Positions 33,401-45,379 of a stretch of 64,000 nucleotides of DNA are shown here, piece by piece. The DNA is from Paracyclopina nana (Eukaryota; Arthropoda; Copepoda; Cyclopoida; Cyclopettidae). The translations under genes were made by a program, and so were the position numbers. Under the pieces are notes generated by a model. It did not search any database and was not told the origin of the DNA. It was given only the letters and a program-made list of their open reading frames with translations. The stretch spans positions 2,750,501 to 2,814,500 of the forward strand of contig JAGUCH010000007.1 of the NCBI GenBank assembly GCA_019096065.1, in the 5' to 3' direction. The first letter of the stretch is position 1. Each line of letters opens with the position of its first letter.

Positions 33401-36400
33401 CTCCAGTTTACGAGCATTGTGCACAAGTGACCCATGTTCAGTGGCACACTGTGGGCATCAAGTAAGTCTTGCAAAAAGTGCACGCGTCGAAGCGCTAATT
33501 CCCACTTTACCAGGCGAAATGCGTACTCTTGGATCCAGAGGCCGGATCCAACTCAACAGATCCAATAGCAACGTGCGAATGCAGGGAAGGCTTCTCTGGA
33601 GATCCGTACGCTCGATGCTTGCCTAAAATCGACAATGATCCTTGCGGCTGCGACAGGCTCATTTTCAGCACTCAAAATCCACTGGCCAAGGAGAAGCACG
33701 AGAACAGCTACGGTGAGTACTTTTTGTTCGACACCTTCGAGGGGGCCCCAGTGTACCAGCATTTCGCGGGCATCGAGTACTTGTACAAACGCGACAATCA
33801 TTGGCTGGTTTCCGACAAAATTGGCCTCCACGAGGCCGGCATGCAGAATCAGGTAAGGTGAAACCAAACGAGGCGGCGAAATCCTATCATAACATACGAA
33901 TGTTCAAGGGAGACGAGGAGATGAAGTGCCCCTATTTCTTCCGCACGCATTGGGAATATGCGGATGTGGAGCAGCCTGGATGGCAGTGGGTGTACGACTA
34001 CTCAGCCAAGCTGGTCTGTCCAAATGATCCGTGCTCGATGAGCAAGTGTGGATTTCACGCAGAATGCCAAAATGACGGGGGTCAGTCCATGTGCGCATGC
34101 AAGCCCGGCTTTGAAGGCAATCCATATACTCGGTGCTACCCAGAAGCGCCAGTCAACTGTGATTGCTTGACCCTGGAATTAGCCAGTTCTGGTCCTTCAG
34201 CGCTTGCCCAGTCCGACAAAATGGGCACTTATCACCTTTTCGGATACGTCAATCAAAAGCCAGCCTATCAACACGAAAGTGGCCTCGATTACCTCTATTA
34301 TGCTGAGGGGGATGCGTGGGTGATTGGGGCCACTTTTGGAGGCTCCAGGGTTGGTGTAGTCAACTTTGACCAACAGCTTTGCCCATACGCAATCAAAAGC
34401 GTTTGGAGGCACTCAGTTGGGGGGAAGCTGGAAAAGGATCCGGGAATCGTTCTGACCTGCACCGATCCAAGGCCTCTGCTAAAGACCACCATGAGACTGA
34501 AGCCTCCTCATCAATCAGACCTTGAGGCTGCACCCTCCATTCAAGAGACTTTTGTGCAACCCGAGAACAAAATCGATGCAATTCAGGATAAAATTGATGT
34601 TGTCACTCCTCAGCCTCCGCGAGAGGCTGTGCCAGCATCAAATAATGGCTCAAACGTGAATGGCCTTGACACAACCATCTGCGATTGCCCTTCAGTCATC
34701 ATCACCAGTTCCAATGAAGCCACCATTGCGAAGCATGGAGCCCAATTGGGTACATACAACTTGATTCAAGTGCAAGCTGGAAGGCCGACTTATAAGCATG
34801 AGGTCAACGAGCAGTACTTGTACTACCATCCCTACTCAGGAGGAAACTGGCTAATCAACACAGAAATCGGCCTCTTGTATGGCGGCATCCAAAACTCGAA
34901 AGATGTTCCAGTCTGTCCGTACATGATTAATACTCAGTGGCAGTATGGCGACAGTGACCTCGGAGGCTGGGTCTATGATTCAACGCTTAAAGTAATTTGC
35001 CCCTCGGATCCTTGCTCAGTTTTACAGTGTGGATTTCGCGCAGAGTGCGCAATGATAAATGGACCAATACGATGCGAATGTCGCGAGGGATTTACAGGTG
35101 ATCCAAAAACCAGGTAACTAGCAATTTCCGAGCAAAGATCAAGTGTATGCTGATGAGCTCATTACTCCTCCGTACATCGTACGCCGTAATTGCTCTTTCA
35201 GCTATGAATTTGAAAAGACTTCGGATATGAAAAATGGCATTTTTAAAGTTCGCAAAATTAGTAGTACTGCTTAAGCACATACTATACTGGCCAGTTCTCA
35301 TAAAAAAGTCCCTAATGTAAAAATGGGCGGAGGGCGTGGCAGGGGAAAAAGTTCCGATTTCATAGTTTTAGACCCTAGTGAACTGATTACTATGTGTGAA
35401 AAACTACGTAAACAAATGAGTGCACTCACTGTAGAAAAAGTATCAATTAGGGAAAAATGGGCTGGGGGAAACAAATCAAAAATATTGATATTTGGCCATA
35501 TATGGCAAAAAGTTCCAATCTGCGAGATTTAGTACTACAAAGATTACCATAGAGAGCTGAGTGCACTGATTACTATAAATACCCCTTTCAATTTCAAAGT
35601 GCTTGCAGCATAGGAAACCGTAAACGGTACCATATTTGTCCTACCGGCGAGCTCATAAGATTTCAGACTGCTGTTCGCTGCTTGCGCAGCGCAGTCTGAA
35701 TAAGCGAAATGCCTCATTTTCTTGATTATTTTTCGCAAGGAATATTTTTCACCAGCTCAAGTAGAGTATAAGATTCAAATAGACCAATTATTTTTAAATC
35801 TTACTATATTAAGAGTGCTGTATTTCTTGAAATTTCATCTTTTCCTAAATTCCAGGCTGGCCTTTGGGCTGGCTTACGGGCAAGCTAGCACTAATTAAAA
35901 GTGTACCCAAAAAAAAAGATTTTGCATCATCTTTTACCCAAAATGACGCATCAAATTAAATTGGCTTTTTAATAATAGAAAGCTGGCTTTTTTTACTTTT
36001 TTATATAGTTCACATCCAGTAGCGTTGAACGTGTCAACTACACTTGCGCGCTGATGATGTCAAGCCGTCTGAACTGAATGCCATCTGGTGCAGTCAGCTT
36101 GACTTCGGGTTCCTATAAACCTTAATTTTAAACCAGCTTATATGACCAATAGGAACCCGAAGTCAAGCTGACTGCACTAGATGGCACCGAGTTCAGACGG
36201 TGAGCTTATGAGCTCGCTGGTAGGTTAAATATGGTATCGTGTACGGTTCCCTATATGCAATAGGTGAGCATTAAGACAAATTCAACCTTCGCTTCGGTAA
36301 GCAAAATTGAGTTCCTACAACAAATGATACAAAATATGAAAATAGCTTCGGCTTTTAAAACAATTTTTCAATTTTAAGAAAAGGACTACTTTAAGAATAG

Positions 36401-39400
36401 TAAAAATTCTGAAGTGTCGATGGAGTAATCCGTGTTAATTGGCTCACTTTTACCAAGGTTCAACCAACGTAGCTAAAAAATACATTCGTGATGGTAAAGA
36501 TGGGCTTGAAAACTGGTCCATTGTTTCAGGTGCTACCCAGAGGAAATTCCAGCGTCGTGTTCATGCAAACATGTCGTGCTCTCATCCCCTGGACCTTCAC
36601 AGGAACACCAAAGAGACAAAATGGGCGAATACTTCCTCTGGGGCTACTACAACGATCGCCCCGTGTATCAGCATGTCAGTGGCCTTGATTTTCTCTACTA
36701 CCACAAAAATAACGTGTGGGGCGTTGGCCCCAAAATAGGCGGCAACTCTGCCGGCCTCTTGAACTTCGGACTTGACGCCTGCCCATACAAACTCAACACT
36801 CCATGGGAGTTTGGCACGAAGATGAAAAACAAAAAAAGGCAAATGGATCCCCAACTCAGCTTGATTTGCCTCGACGAAGTGACTGGGAGCGTGGTAACTG
36901 AGCAACCTTCAACTTCATCACCCTCCTTACCTACGACCACAATGCCAACAATCACTAGGGTGCATGGTGAGAAGCTGATGCCATGTGGGGAGAGCTCAGC
37001 AGAGAATCCTTATCCATGGCAAGCCCAGATCAAAGTTTTGACCAATGGAGTTGGTCGGCACATTTGCTCAGGAGTCATCTTGACTGAAAAGCACGTGCTC
37101 ACGTCAGCCTCTTGCCTTGTCAATAACCCCATAAAAAACTACATGATTGTAGTGGGCCAAAATGCTCTCGATGAGCTAGACGAGTGGGAGGAAGAGTTTT
37201 CAGCCCAGAGCATCTATACTCATGACTTCTTCGACGAAACCTCCGGCAGCCATGATTTGGCCATCGTCAAGTTGAAGCAGAGGCGAGGACACTACATAAA
37301 CTTTGAACACCCTCAAATCCAGCCAATTTGTTTGCCAACATCAGCAGCAGGGCAAGAGAGCCGTGATGGCTCGTGTGAAATATCTGGATGGGGCTCTTGG
37401 TCAGCGGCTGATCAGAAGTTATCCTTGATGGGCCAGAGTGTCAACCTGGATCCAGTTTGCACATTAGAGCATCATTGTGTCAATAACCCAAGCGCAGCGA
37501 ACCAAAAAGACTTTACTTTCGACGACGGCATGCCACTCACGTGTAAGCCAATGTCGAAACCAATGTGGTATCTGAGAGGCCTTCGAGCAAAAGCTCTTGA
37601 TCCTTGCGATCAAGGATGTCCCACAATGAGATTTCTAGATATAAGTGCCTACTTGTTATGGATAAACGCGCGTCTAGCTTTGTAGGCATAAAAGAGTATT
37701 CTACTGTTTCCTACCTTGATCTGTTCATTTGGGAGATGACGTCTCCGGTGTAGGAGTCCCACGTGCTGATGGTACCACCGAGACATAGACTGATGACAAT
37801 ATTGCCATCACAAGCTAAGCACTCAACTTCATGCTCGTGTCCGTCCAGTTCAATGGGGACGGCCTCTTGAATAATCTGAGTGTAGAAATCACTAAAACAC
37901 TTGTGCTCCGGACCATTCCAAGAAGACCTCCACTCAGCATAGTTTCTTGAGCAGACACATCGGTAGAGGATCACGACCAAGTAGAGGATAAACAGGAAGG
38001 AAGGGAAGCAGAGCACAAAGGCTAGGAACAGTTCACTGGGAGACGTTGGCACAAACGGGCTGAGTTCAGGTCCAGCGGCCTCCTCGTCGTATGACTCCTG
38101 ATCGCCAGCCACTTCACTATCATCTCCGGCCATTTCTGATGCACTTGCAGCTTTTTCAGCGGCTTCTTTGGGATGTCGAAGCATTTTGGCACTTTCAGTT
38201 CCAATGATCATGGATAGATGAATCGGAGGTAGCAGAGTGATGTACTGGCCTTGAAGGCTGATATTGTACAATGAGAACAACATGGGCCAATGGGTCAAGG
38301 GCAGCCTGGACCACACCTCCTGATTTGGCCTTTGGATGGGCAAGAGTTTCCTGAGAGAGTTCAATTTCACCTTCAACTCGTCCACGTTATTAATAGCTTC
38401 TTCGGAGGGTTTTACAAAGTCTGACAAATGGTTGAAATTATCACTGAGGGCAGCCATCATGGGGCCTTCATCACGGATAGTATCCTTGATGGTTTGACTG
38501 TCATGGCTATGGTTGTCTGGCAAGAACAATTCATGCTGAGTTTTGATCAGATTATCCAACAGCTTGGATTGGTAGATAAAAATGGAGATCCAACCAACCA
38601 TGCAGAGCAAAAACATTCTCTGAATAATTCGGTTTTTGGCAAAAAAGTTGATGAGCCGAACCCGCTTGGCCGGTACTTGCGGAATGGCATTGCAGTTCGG
38701 AGCCACAACACTGGTTTGATCATTCAATGTTTTCTTGATAAGGCCTGGGCCGTGGAAGGGCTTTTGGAACATCTTGACATTTCTCGAGGGTTTCCTGATC
38801 GAGTCACTCAGCTCCATCTGGCTTATGTCCAATGAGAGGATCGTGATAAAAAAGGTGATCTGCATAAAAAAATCAGCAAAGAGACCCATGATGGCCAAGT
38901 GGCAGAACTCTTGCACAGATGCATCGATTGTACCGAGCAAGAAAATGAACGTCAAAATGGTTATCTCTGCAAACAGGTTCTTGGTGATGTTCCAGCCTTC
39001 TTTGCTAAGTCCCTGGGCAATCCGAATTTTGACGTCCAGATGTGCAGGCGTTGAAATGACACTTTGAGTCACCACCAGTATGTTTTCTAGACTGATAAAA
39101 GCAACTAGGTAGGGCACTAGAGAGATCTTGCTGTTCATGTTTAAGCTGATTCCTGAGAGTCCCAAACTCATGCAGGTTGTGCAAATGACGGTAACTATTG
39201 CACTCACTGCAATGCCCAATTTGCTTTTGACAAATTCGATTCTCTTACATGAGAAGTAGACATAGAGAAACAGCATGAGTATTGTCACCACAAATGGGAC
39301 CCATTCCACGTGGGGCTGCTTCGATGAAGTAAAATTGAGGTGGACGACTTCGTCAGACGTGACATTTCTAGAGTGTTGTATGCTGAACAGAGTCCTCTAA

Positions 39401-40323
39401 ATAAAGAGATCTTTGCATACAAAGCTACCGAAATGAACTGGCATTTTGAGCGATAGCTAAAAAAGGGGGACAAAGAGGGGACTCTGTTCACCATACTGAG
39501 CATTGCGAGAGATCTCATCAACGAGTGGGTAGAGCCTCAACAATTGTTTCTTTAAAGCACTCACGAATGTAGGGTTGTAATTGCTAAAAGCAATGGTCAC
39601 AGCATAGGTAACGACTCTTTGGCGGTTTCTGACCGGATATTTTGTGATGCCAGTGTCACGTTGCCTTAGGCCAAACATCAGATCAGCGAGGCTGCTATGG
39701 CCTTCACGCTGATGTTTCTGGAAGTTGAACACAGTGGAGATCACATTGGGGTCCATTTGGAACGTCCGGGGATCACGTTGCCACAGATTGGCTGGTGACA
39801 AGATGAGACAGCCATAGTCTGGTAAGATATTTGTGGTGACAGCCCAAGATCGGTACTTGTCAGCCACGCCATCCGTCCTTAGGCAAACGTGATCCATGTC
39901 AAGCCCCGTTTCTGGATCACGAAACAAGGACACGTCCTCCAAGTGAAGTTTAAACGCGCTTGCCAATGGCCCGCGAAACGCATCCGTCTTGATGAGTTCA
40001 TCTTTGCGGTAAGGATGCACCATGGCCTTGATGATGATTTGCTGCACAAAGGCCACCGGTGGGCCGGACATCATCCACGGTGGCCTCACGGAAGAGTTCC
40101 CCGTTGGCACTAGTTTCAACTCAGAGTCGACCAACTCGACATGCGACGCTGGCCTTCCTATGTAGATAGGAATAGAGAGCAGAGGCCAACAGGACCAAAT
40201 GACACCAATAACAGCTACGCACAGCACTGGCCTGGGGTGTGAGGCCGACATCAGGCCTATTCGGTAGTACTGCTGGCCTACCCAGTCAGGTACCGATCTT
40301 GAGCGGCTCCTGCTCGGATCCAT
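30440..40323 (-). CDS. SCAP: SREBP cleavage-activating protein (SCAP)
   Basis: Sterol-sensing ER escort that carries SREBP to the Golgi in COPII vesicles. Exons in gene order: 40323-39497, 39382-37715, 32683-32395, 32335-32161, 31514-31339, 31190-30882 and 30685-30440; phases agree throughout and give about 1229 aa (vertebrate SCAP about 1280). Helix 1 and a large luminal loop 1 (LRTDGVADKYRSWAVTTN) are followed by the sterol-sensing domain: YVYFSCKRIEFVKSKLG, SLENILVVTQSVISTP, RIAQGLSKEGWNITKNL. The COPII-binding site MELADL of loop 6 reads MELSDS. The C-terminal half is WD40: CMECEDGLVILGCASGRLEIWD, GGRILTGSHDHTLRVF, CSGSQDGIMCTWD, SDERLCVWE, ENSLVVWDV. The 5.0 kb second intron houses a complete gene on the opposite strand. 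The A/B junction uses GTATGG, chosen by phase. Confidence 0.95.
32940..37685 (+). CDS. Secreted five-module EGF/serine protease homolog, nested in SCAP intron
   Basis: Exons 32940-33461, 33514-33852, 33909-35113 and 36530-37685 give about 1073 aa. A signal peptide (EILLIFFSCISHVLA) leads. Then come five related modules of about 110 residues, each opening with a Cys-rich start (CDCDIV, CGCDRLI, CDCLTLE, CDCPSVI, CSCKHVV). All share a core such as NDRPVYQHVSGLDFLYY and a W...G..GG signature, and end CPY...W.Y. EGF-like units (DPCSxxxCGFxAEC...CxCxxGFxGxPxxRC) follow modules 1, 2 and 4. A Thr/Pro linker precedes a trypsin-like domain (PWQAQIKV...SGVILTEKHVLTSASC) in which catalytic His is Ser and the GDSGGP site reads FDDGMPL; the Asp remains (HDLAIVKL). 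So it is a non-catalytic homolog, as in clip/masquerade-type regulators, probably haemolymph or matrix. The whole gene sits antisense inside SCAP intron 2. Confidence 0.88.
35606..36258. repeat. Nested fold-backs in the protease-homolog intron
   Basis: The outer pair starts ATAGGAAACCGTAAACGGTA near 35609 and ends with a diverged complement (GTGTACGGTTCCCTAT) near 36254; both carry GAGCTCATAAG or its complement. Inside, a tighter hairpin spans about 36063-36203, with arms CAGTCAGCTTGACTTCGGGT and its exact complement. It lies in the 1.4 kb intron 35114-36529. Non-coding, MITE-like. Confidence 0.7.
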
Positions 40324-42140
40324 TGTGCTACGAGAGCATGCTCACGAACAAGACGGAAATTCAAACTGAACAACTGTAGCAAAGATGCGAACGCTTCATC
40401 TTCTTGCCGTTTGACGAAAAATAAATATTGTGCGCGTTTATAAACACGGGATCGGAAACGCAAGTCAGTACGCTGTTGTAATTGAACATCGGTCACAAAA
40501 CAGCATTTTAAGCTCATAAAAGCTGCCATACTCATTGATAAATTTGCGTGATCACTGTTACGCCATGAAAAAGCGAAGAAGAGTCATTAAATCGTTCGTC
40601 TTTGTAAGATAGTGCAACGATATGCCCCTAATTTATTGGACGGACTGGCAATGTAAACAATCTGCGATTCTGCCAGGGTGACCAGATGTGGCTATTTATA
40701 GCCAAACTGGCTATTTTTGACCCACATGTGGCTACGCAAATTTGAATAGCCATAGCCATTCGTGGCTATTTTTGAAAAGTCCGAAAATTTGACATTTTTA
40801 CTTAATGAACACATGAAAATCATCAAAGAAGTAGGGGAAAAATTTGCAATAATGGCTGACTTTTTTTAATCTTTTGCCACCAATAAAAGAAGAAAATCAT
40901 TATTAAATCCTTGGTTTCATCCACAGCAGTCCCAAAAATTTGAACAATTTTTCATAATAACTAATATTGTCTAAAAAATTCCAAAAAATGTGGCTATTTT
41001 TCACCAATTTGTTGCTATTTAGAGCCATTTTTCTGAGGTAGCCAAACGTGGCTGTTTTAGGGGAAAATCTGTCTACAACCCGCTCAAATTTTCTGGTCAT
41101 CCTGGATCATTCTGCGCAAATTAGCAGCGCAGTGTGCATGTCTGTAAGTACTTGAGATTTTCAATTCAAATTTCCTGCAGAGTATGTAACAGGCATTTTT
41201 TCTCACACACACTATCTCGACAACTAGCTAAAATACGAACTTTGCAAGTTTATGTCGATTCATCGATCTCGATTAAGAGTTCACCAAACTTCAAATCAGC
41301 TTTTCCAGACTGCATTCTATGCATTGTGACCAGATCTTTTCTCAGCCTGGTTGACTGGGATGCCTATGGGGAGCAAAAGACAGACAAAATCCAATAGATG
41401 GTGCTGAATTTTTGGTTCTTTGGCGTACGAGTAAGCGTGCGTAGCAATTGCGGCAAAAATAGCGCTTCAAACAAAAAGTAAACAAAAAGTTTTTTAGAGT
41501 TGTAGGCAACAAAATGACTAAGAAAGCTCTCTTTTTGAGCTTGTAACAGTACAATTGATTCAAGGAACATAATGGTACCATTTTGAGCAAGATTCATGAA
41601 AGTCGAGAAATTTTGGATCATGAGTCACATCATATCCAGACCTGAGCATGAAGGATCGAATAAGAAAAAATAGCCTTACTTTTTACAGCTCCACTCTGTG
41701 TGAGTTCAAAACAAACAAGTTCATCTAGTGTGGGTTCAATAAAAAGAGCCAGTTTTTTCACAAATAAGCCATTTCTTGCAATGAATTGAGGAAAAAGTAT
41801 TTTCTGGTAATCATGATGGCCATGCTATAGTTGTTGTACTGGCATGGCAAAAGCTAAGAAAATTGGAAAAAGCCAGCCCAAAAGTAGTGAATTGTCCCTA
41901 ATTTTTAGAAATAGTCCTCAAAAACTTGATAATATCTTTGATTCTAGGGCTTTGAAAATAGGTATATTTAGCATAGGAAATCTTTTAAACTACAAGTAGT
42001 TTAGAGAACCAAGGAGAACCAAAAGATACTGCACCTCTATTCAGAGAACCAGCCAATTTTAATTGCGAGTCCACCTAGGTAAGGCAGTTCTCAGCCCTCC
42101 ATGGTTTCAACTAAAATCCGCTAGCAGAAATATGGTACTT
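40324..42140. other. Intergenic region upstream of SCAP
   Basis: The first few hundred bases should be the SCAP promoter. The rest is AT-rich with a short inverted-repeat element at 40673-41103 (separate entry) and no recognisable gene. Confidence 0.4.
40673..41103. mobile_element. Short TIR element rich in TGGCTATTTTT
   Basis: The ends are CCAGGGTGACCAGA and TCTGGTCATCCTGG, inverted with one mismatch. The body repeats GTGGCTA/TGGCTATTTTT several times and has no coding capacity. Flanks ATTCTGC (left) and ATTCTGC (right, four bases beyond) may be remnants of a target duplication. hAT-like MITE is a guess from the CAGGGTG end. Confidence 0.55.
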
Positions 42141-42149
42141 CTAGTTTCG

Positions 42150-42900
42150 CCCTATACCAGGAACTGCAAACAGAACGCACGCAAAACTACAAATAACGGA
42201 CGCGCATATGGATCTAAAAAACTTTTTTTAATTAAACCAACTGCATATGGACCTACACTTAACGAAGCGCGCTCAAGCTACATTTAGCAGATACACACAT
42301 CAACCTACATGAAAAGCTGTTTGTTAGCACAAAGAACACAAATGATTCCCACATGAAACTACATTTGACTAAACGCACTTTTGAAAAAATGGTAGTTGCA
42401 AGATTGTTGCTCTATAAATATGCAGGTTTGCTCATCATTTTCAATTCTCAGTTTGAATCTTAATTTTCTTACAAAAAAATTTCTCGCTAACGCAACGCGC
42501 AAATGGAAGGAAGTACTACAACTAGGTAAATGCGTCCATTAACTTAAATGGTGAAAAATGGTAAGGTAGTGGTTCATTTTAATGTTAGCTAAAGGTATCT
42601 AATTTATGTAAAGGTAATATTGTTTCATGGAAATAAAATGGAAGTAAAAATAGTAATATGATGTTGCAAAATTAATGTCAGTTAAATGTTTCACTTTGAT
42701 ATTCTTGACTTAAATTTGCAAGTGTATCAGAATTTATAGTGTTGATTTACTCTTGGGGATTCTTGTGCGCTTGGTTCATTGTATATTGACATGTGTTCGT
42801 TCTGTTACCCAAGTGCTCTTTGATTTGCTTGTAGTTTAGTGAGCGTTTCCGTCATTTGTAGTTCATGTGCGATTACATTCTGGGCCAAAAATCTTTGTAG
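42150..42900. repeat. Dispersed CGCACATGAACTACA-array element, copy 1
   Basis: On the plus strand 42150-42385 repeats a loose 26-nt-or-so unit of the form CGCA(C/T)ATG-A-CTACA (AACGCACGCAAAACTACAAA, GCGCATATGGATCTA, GCATATGGACCTACACT...). At 42740-42895 the reverse complement of other units appears (TTGTAGTTTAGTGAGCGTTTCCG, TGTAGTTCATGTGCG). The same blocks recur in the JAK intron at 55.05 to 57.36 kb. Confidence 0.7.
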
Positions 42901-43037
42901 TCTTACGTGCTCACTGTTTTGTAGGTTGGCATCACTTGGCTCTAGCAAACTCAAGCCCGCAAAGTTGCCACTCAATTATTACTTTACAAAAGGGCCTGGC
43001 AAATGTGACGCCAGGGTTTGACACAAATGAGGCATTG

Positions 43038-43503
43038 CACAGTGGATCAAAAAGCCGATTTTACGCGCATGAGAAATTACGTCAAATCGCAGATTTCCGA
43101 TTTTAGCACCCATTTTCAGTTTCTAATTTGTATGACTTCTATGCTATCCAAAGAGCACAAATTAGTGTTTATTGACAGATAAAGATTCAAATTTGGTGAA
43201 GGAAACATAATTTTTGGACAAAAGTTGATTTTGGCGAATTCAGTAGAACAGCAACTTTGTTCAATTTGAGCAAAAATTGAATCTCCCATAACTTTTGATT
43301 CCAAACGACTCCAATTGAGTGACCAAGTCAGGGAAGTCAAGCTTATAGCATAAATTGATAATCCACCAGAATTGGCTGCTCTTACTTGCTCTCCCGGGTG
43401 CCAGGATGGAATATTTTTAGCTTACCGCTAATAAGAAAGAGGTGCTACGTTCATTTCGCGACTTTTTTCCGTGCGCGTGAAATCGGCAAATAAACCCACT
43501 GTG
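43038..43503. mobile_element. 466-nt insertion in the left arm of the composite element
   Basis: The right arm reads GAGGCATTGCTTTTTTTGAC without interruption. The left arm reads GAGGCATTG, then 466 nt starting CACAGTGG and ending CCACTGTG, then CATTGCTTTTTTTGAC. The inverted ends and the repeated CATTG mark a small transposon with a target duplication of about 5 nt. Non-coding. Confidence 0.75.
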
Positions 43504-44069
43504 CATTGCTTTTTTTGACTATAGGCCTACCCGATTTTTTTTGCTCAGCTCTTCAGGGGCCCCATGGGACCGCCAAAACACCAAAGATTTTTCTCCTGAG
43601 TGGCCGTGAAGTGCCTCAAATTGAGGATTTTCATCCCACTTGCCATCCGCCATTTCGCATTTTTTAATCACAGAGTTTTAATTTTTCCGTCAAATTGCCG
43701 CGCGTTAATTGCTTACTGTGACGTCACGTTAGCTGAAAAAAACAAACAGCAACAGCTGCGATGTGCGCACTGCGCAGAATTTGAGGCTCAAATGTCTGAG
43801 ACTTTTTGGTGATAATTACTGGAAAAAAAGAGCTAAGACAAAACCGGGCCGAATTTCCCGAGATTTTCGGGCAATAACCCGGGCTTAACTGCCGGGAAAA
43901 GGAGCCAAGCATTGCCGAGGAAACACGCAGGATTCCCGTGAAAAAGAGGCCACGATTCCTGTGAACAAAGGAAAAGTTACTCTTAATTCTTTGTTTGAAA
44001 TATTCAAAAAAGGATATTTTCAGAGCTCGTTCAGTGAAGTTAAGCAAAAAAGCCAGAGCTTCCATTAAA

Positions 44070-44720
44070 ATGAGATTCGGCCGTCAAAGCAGCCTCACAT
44101 TCATAGACAAGAAGCCTCAGATTCGGCCATCAAAGCAGCCTCATATTCCTAGACAAGAAGCCTCGGATTTGGCCATCAAAGCAGCCTCATATTCCTAGAC
44201 AAGAAGCCTCGGATTCGGCCGTCAAAGCAGCCTCATATTCCTAGACAAGAAGCCTCGGATTCGGCCGTCAAAGCAGCCTCAACATTCACAGTCTGAAAGC
44301 CTCAGATTCGGCCGATAAAAAGCCTTGGAAACGGCCGTCAAAGCAGCCTCAACTTCATATTCAAAAAGCCTCGGATTCGGCCGTTAAAAAGCCTTGGAAA
44401 CGGCTGTCAAAGCAGCCTCAACATTCATAGTCAAAAAGCCTCGGATTCGGGCAAAAATAAAAGCCTCAGATTCGGCCGTCAAAAAGCCTTGGATTCGGCA
44501 GTCTAAAAGCCTCGGATTCGGCCATCAAGTAGCCTCAAAATTCACAGTCAAAAAGCCTTAGATTTGGCTGTCAAAAAGCCTCGGATACGGCCGCCAAAGA
44601 AGCCTCAACATTCACAGTCTGAAAGCCTCGGATTCAGCCGTCAAAAAGCCTCGGATACAGCCGTCAAAGCTGCCTCTATATTCATAGTCAAAAAGCCTCG
44701 GATTCGGCTTTGCGATGATG
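44070..44720 (+). repeat. Tandem array AAGCCTCGGATTCGGCCGTC, left arm
   Basis: About thirty imperfect copies of a 20- to 25-nt unit such as AAGCCTCGGATTCGGCCGTC, alternating with CAGCCTCAACATTCACAGTC. A short outlier sits at 45105-45150. It is the inverse of the array at 47.58-49.33 kb. Confidence 0.9.
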
Positions 44721-45185
44721 GAGCAGGCCAAGACGCACGGAGCTGGCAGTGTCTTTATAACCAAAAGGCAGTTTCTTTTTAAGACTCCAAATATGACTAA
44801 ATAGAAGAACTTTGGAAAGCGTAGTCAAAGATAGAAAGCCACTCTAGTGTGCAGCTTAAGGATACCTTTATTCTACCCTATTTGCTATGTAATGTGTTTC
44901 ACTTTACCATTTTGTAGACAGTAGTAGTTTTGCTCAATACAATAGTTTTATTCCTCTTTCACAATGCTGTAATACTTCACAAACTATCTCATGCCAAACA
45001 TGACATGAACTACAAGCTTGTCGCCTATTCCAGGTGGTTATATGATGATGTGTGTTGTCCTTATTGTAACAGCGCGCGAGTCCGTAATATACGCTCCACA
45101 GCCATCAAAGTAGCCTCAACATTCACAGTCAAAAAGCCTCGGATTCGGAGCCCATATGCTAAATGCCAAGGAAAAAATAATAGTT

Positions 45186-45375
45186 CCCTACCGCCTCAGC
45201 AAAAGTTAGACCCCAAGAAAAATCCCTGAGAGGTCGGGAAAAATTTGAGAACCGAGCAACTATTTTTTATCCGAGCGCAGCGAGGAAATGAAAAATTGTG
45301 CGAGGTTCTCAAATTTTTCCCGGCCGATCAGGGATTTTTCGAGGGGTCTAACTTTTGCTGAGGGTGGTAGGGATT
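45186..45375. repeat. 190-nt hairpin inside the composite element
   Basis: Left arm CCCTACCGCCTCAGCAAAAG...AAAAATCCCTGAGAGGTCGGG, right arm its diverged complement ending near 45375 (CTTTTGCTGAGGGTGGTAGGG). The stem is about 80 bp, with a loop around 45.28 kb. Non-coding. Confidence 0.8.
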
Positions 45376-45379
45376 CATT

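Noticed and set aside
32990-33460. Minus-strand frames inside the nested gene as missing SCAP exons
   Set aside because: SCAP exons on both sides join in phase directly, and the plus-strand frame here has signal peptide, EGF motifs and splice sites.
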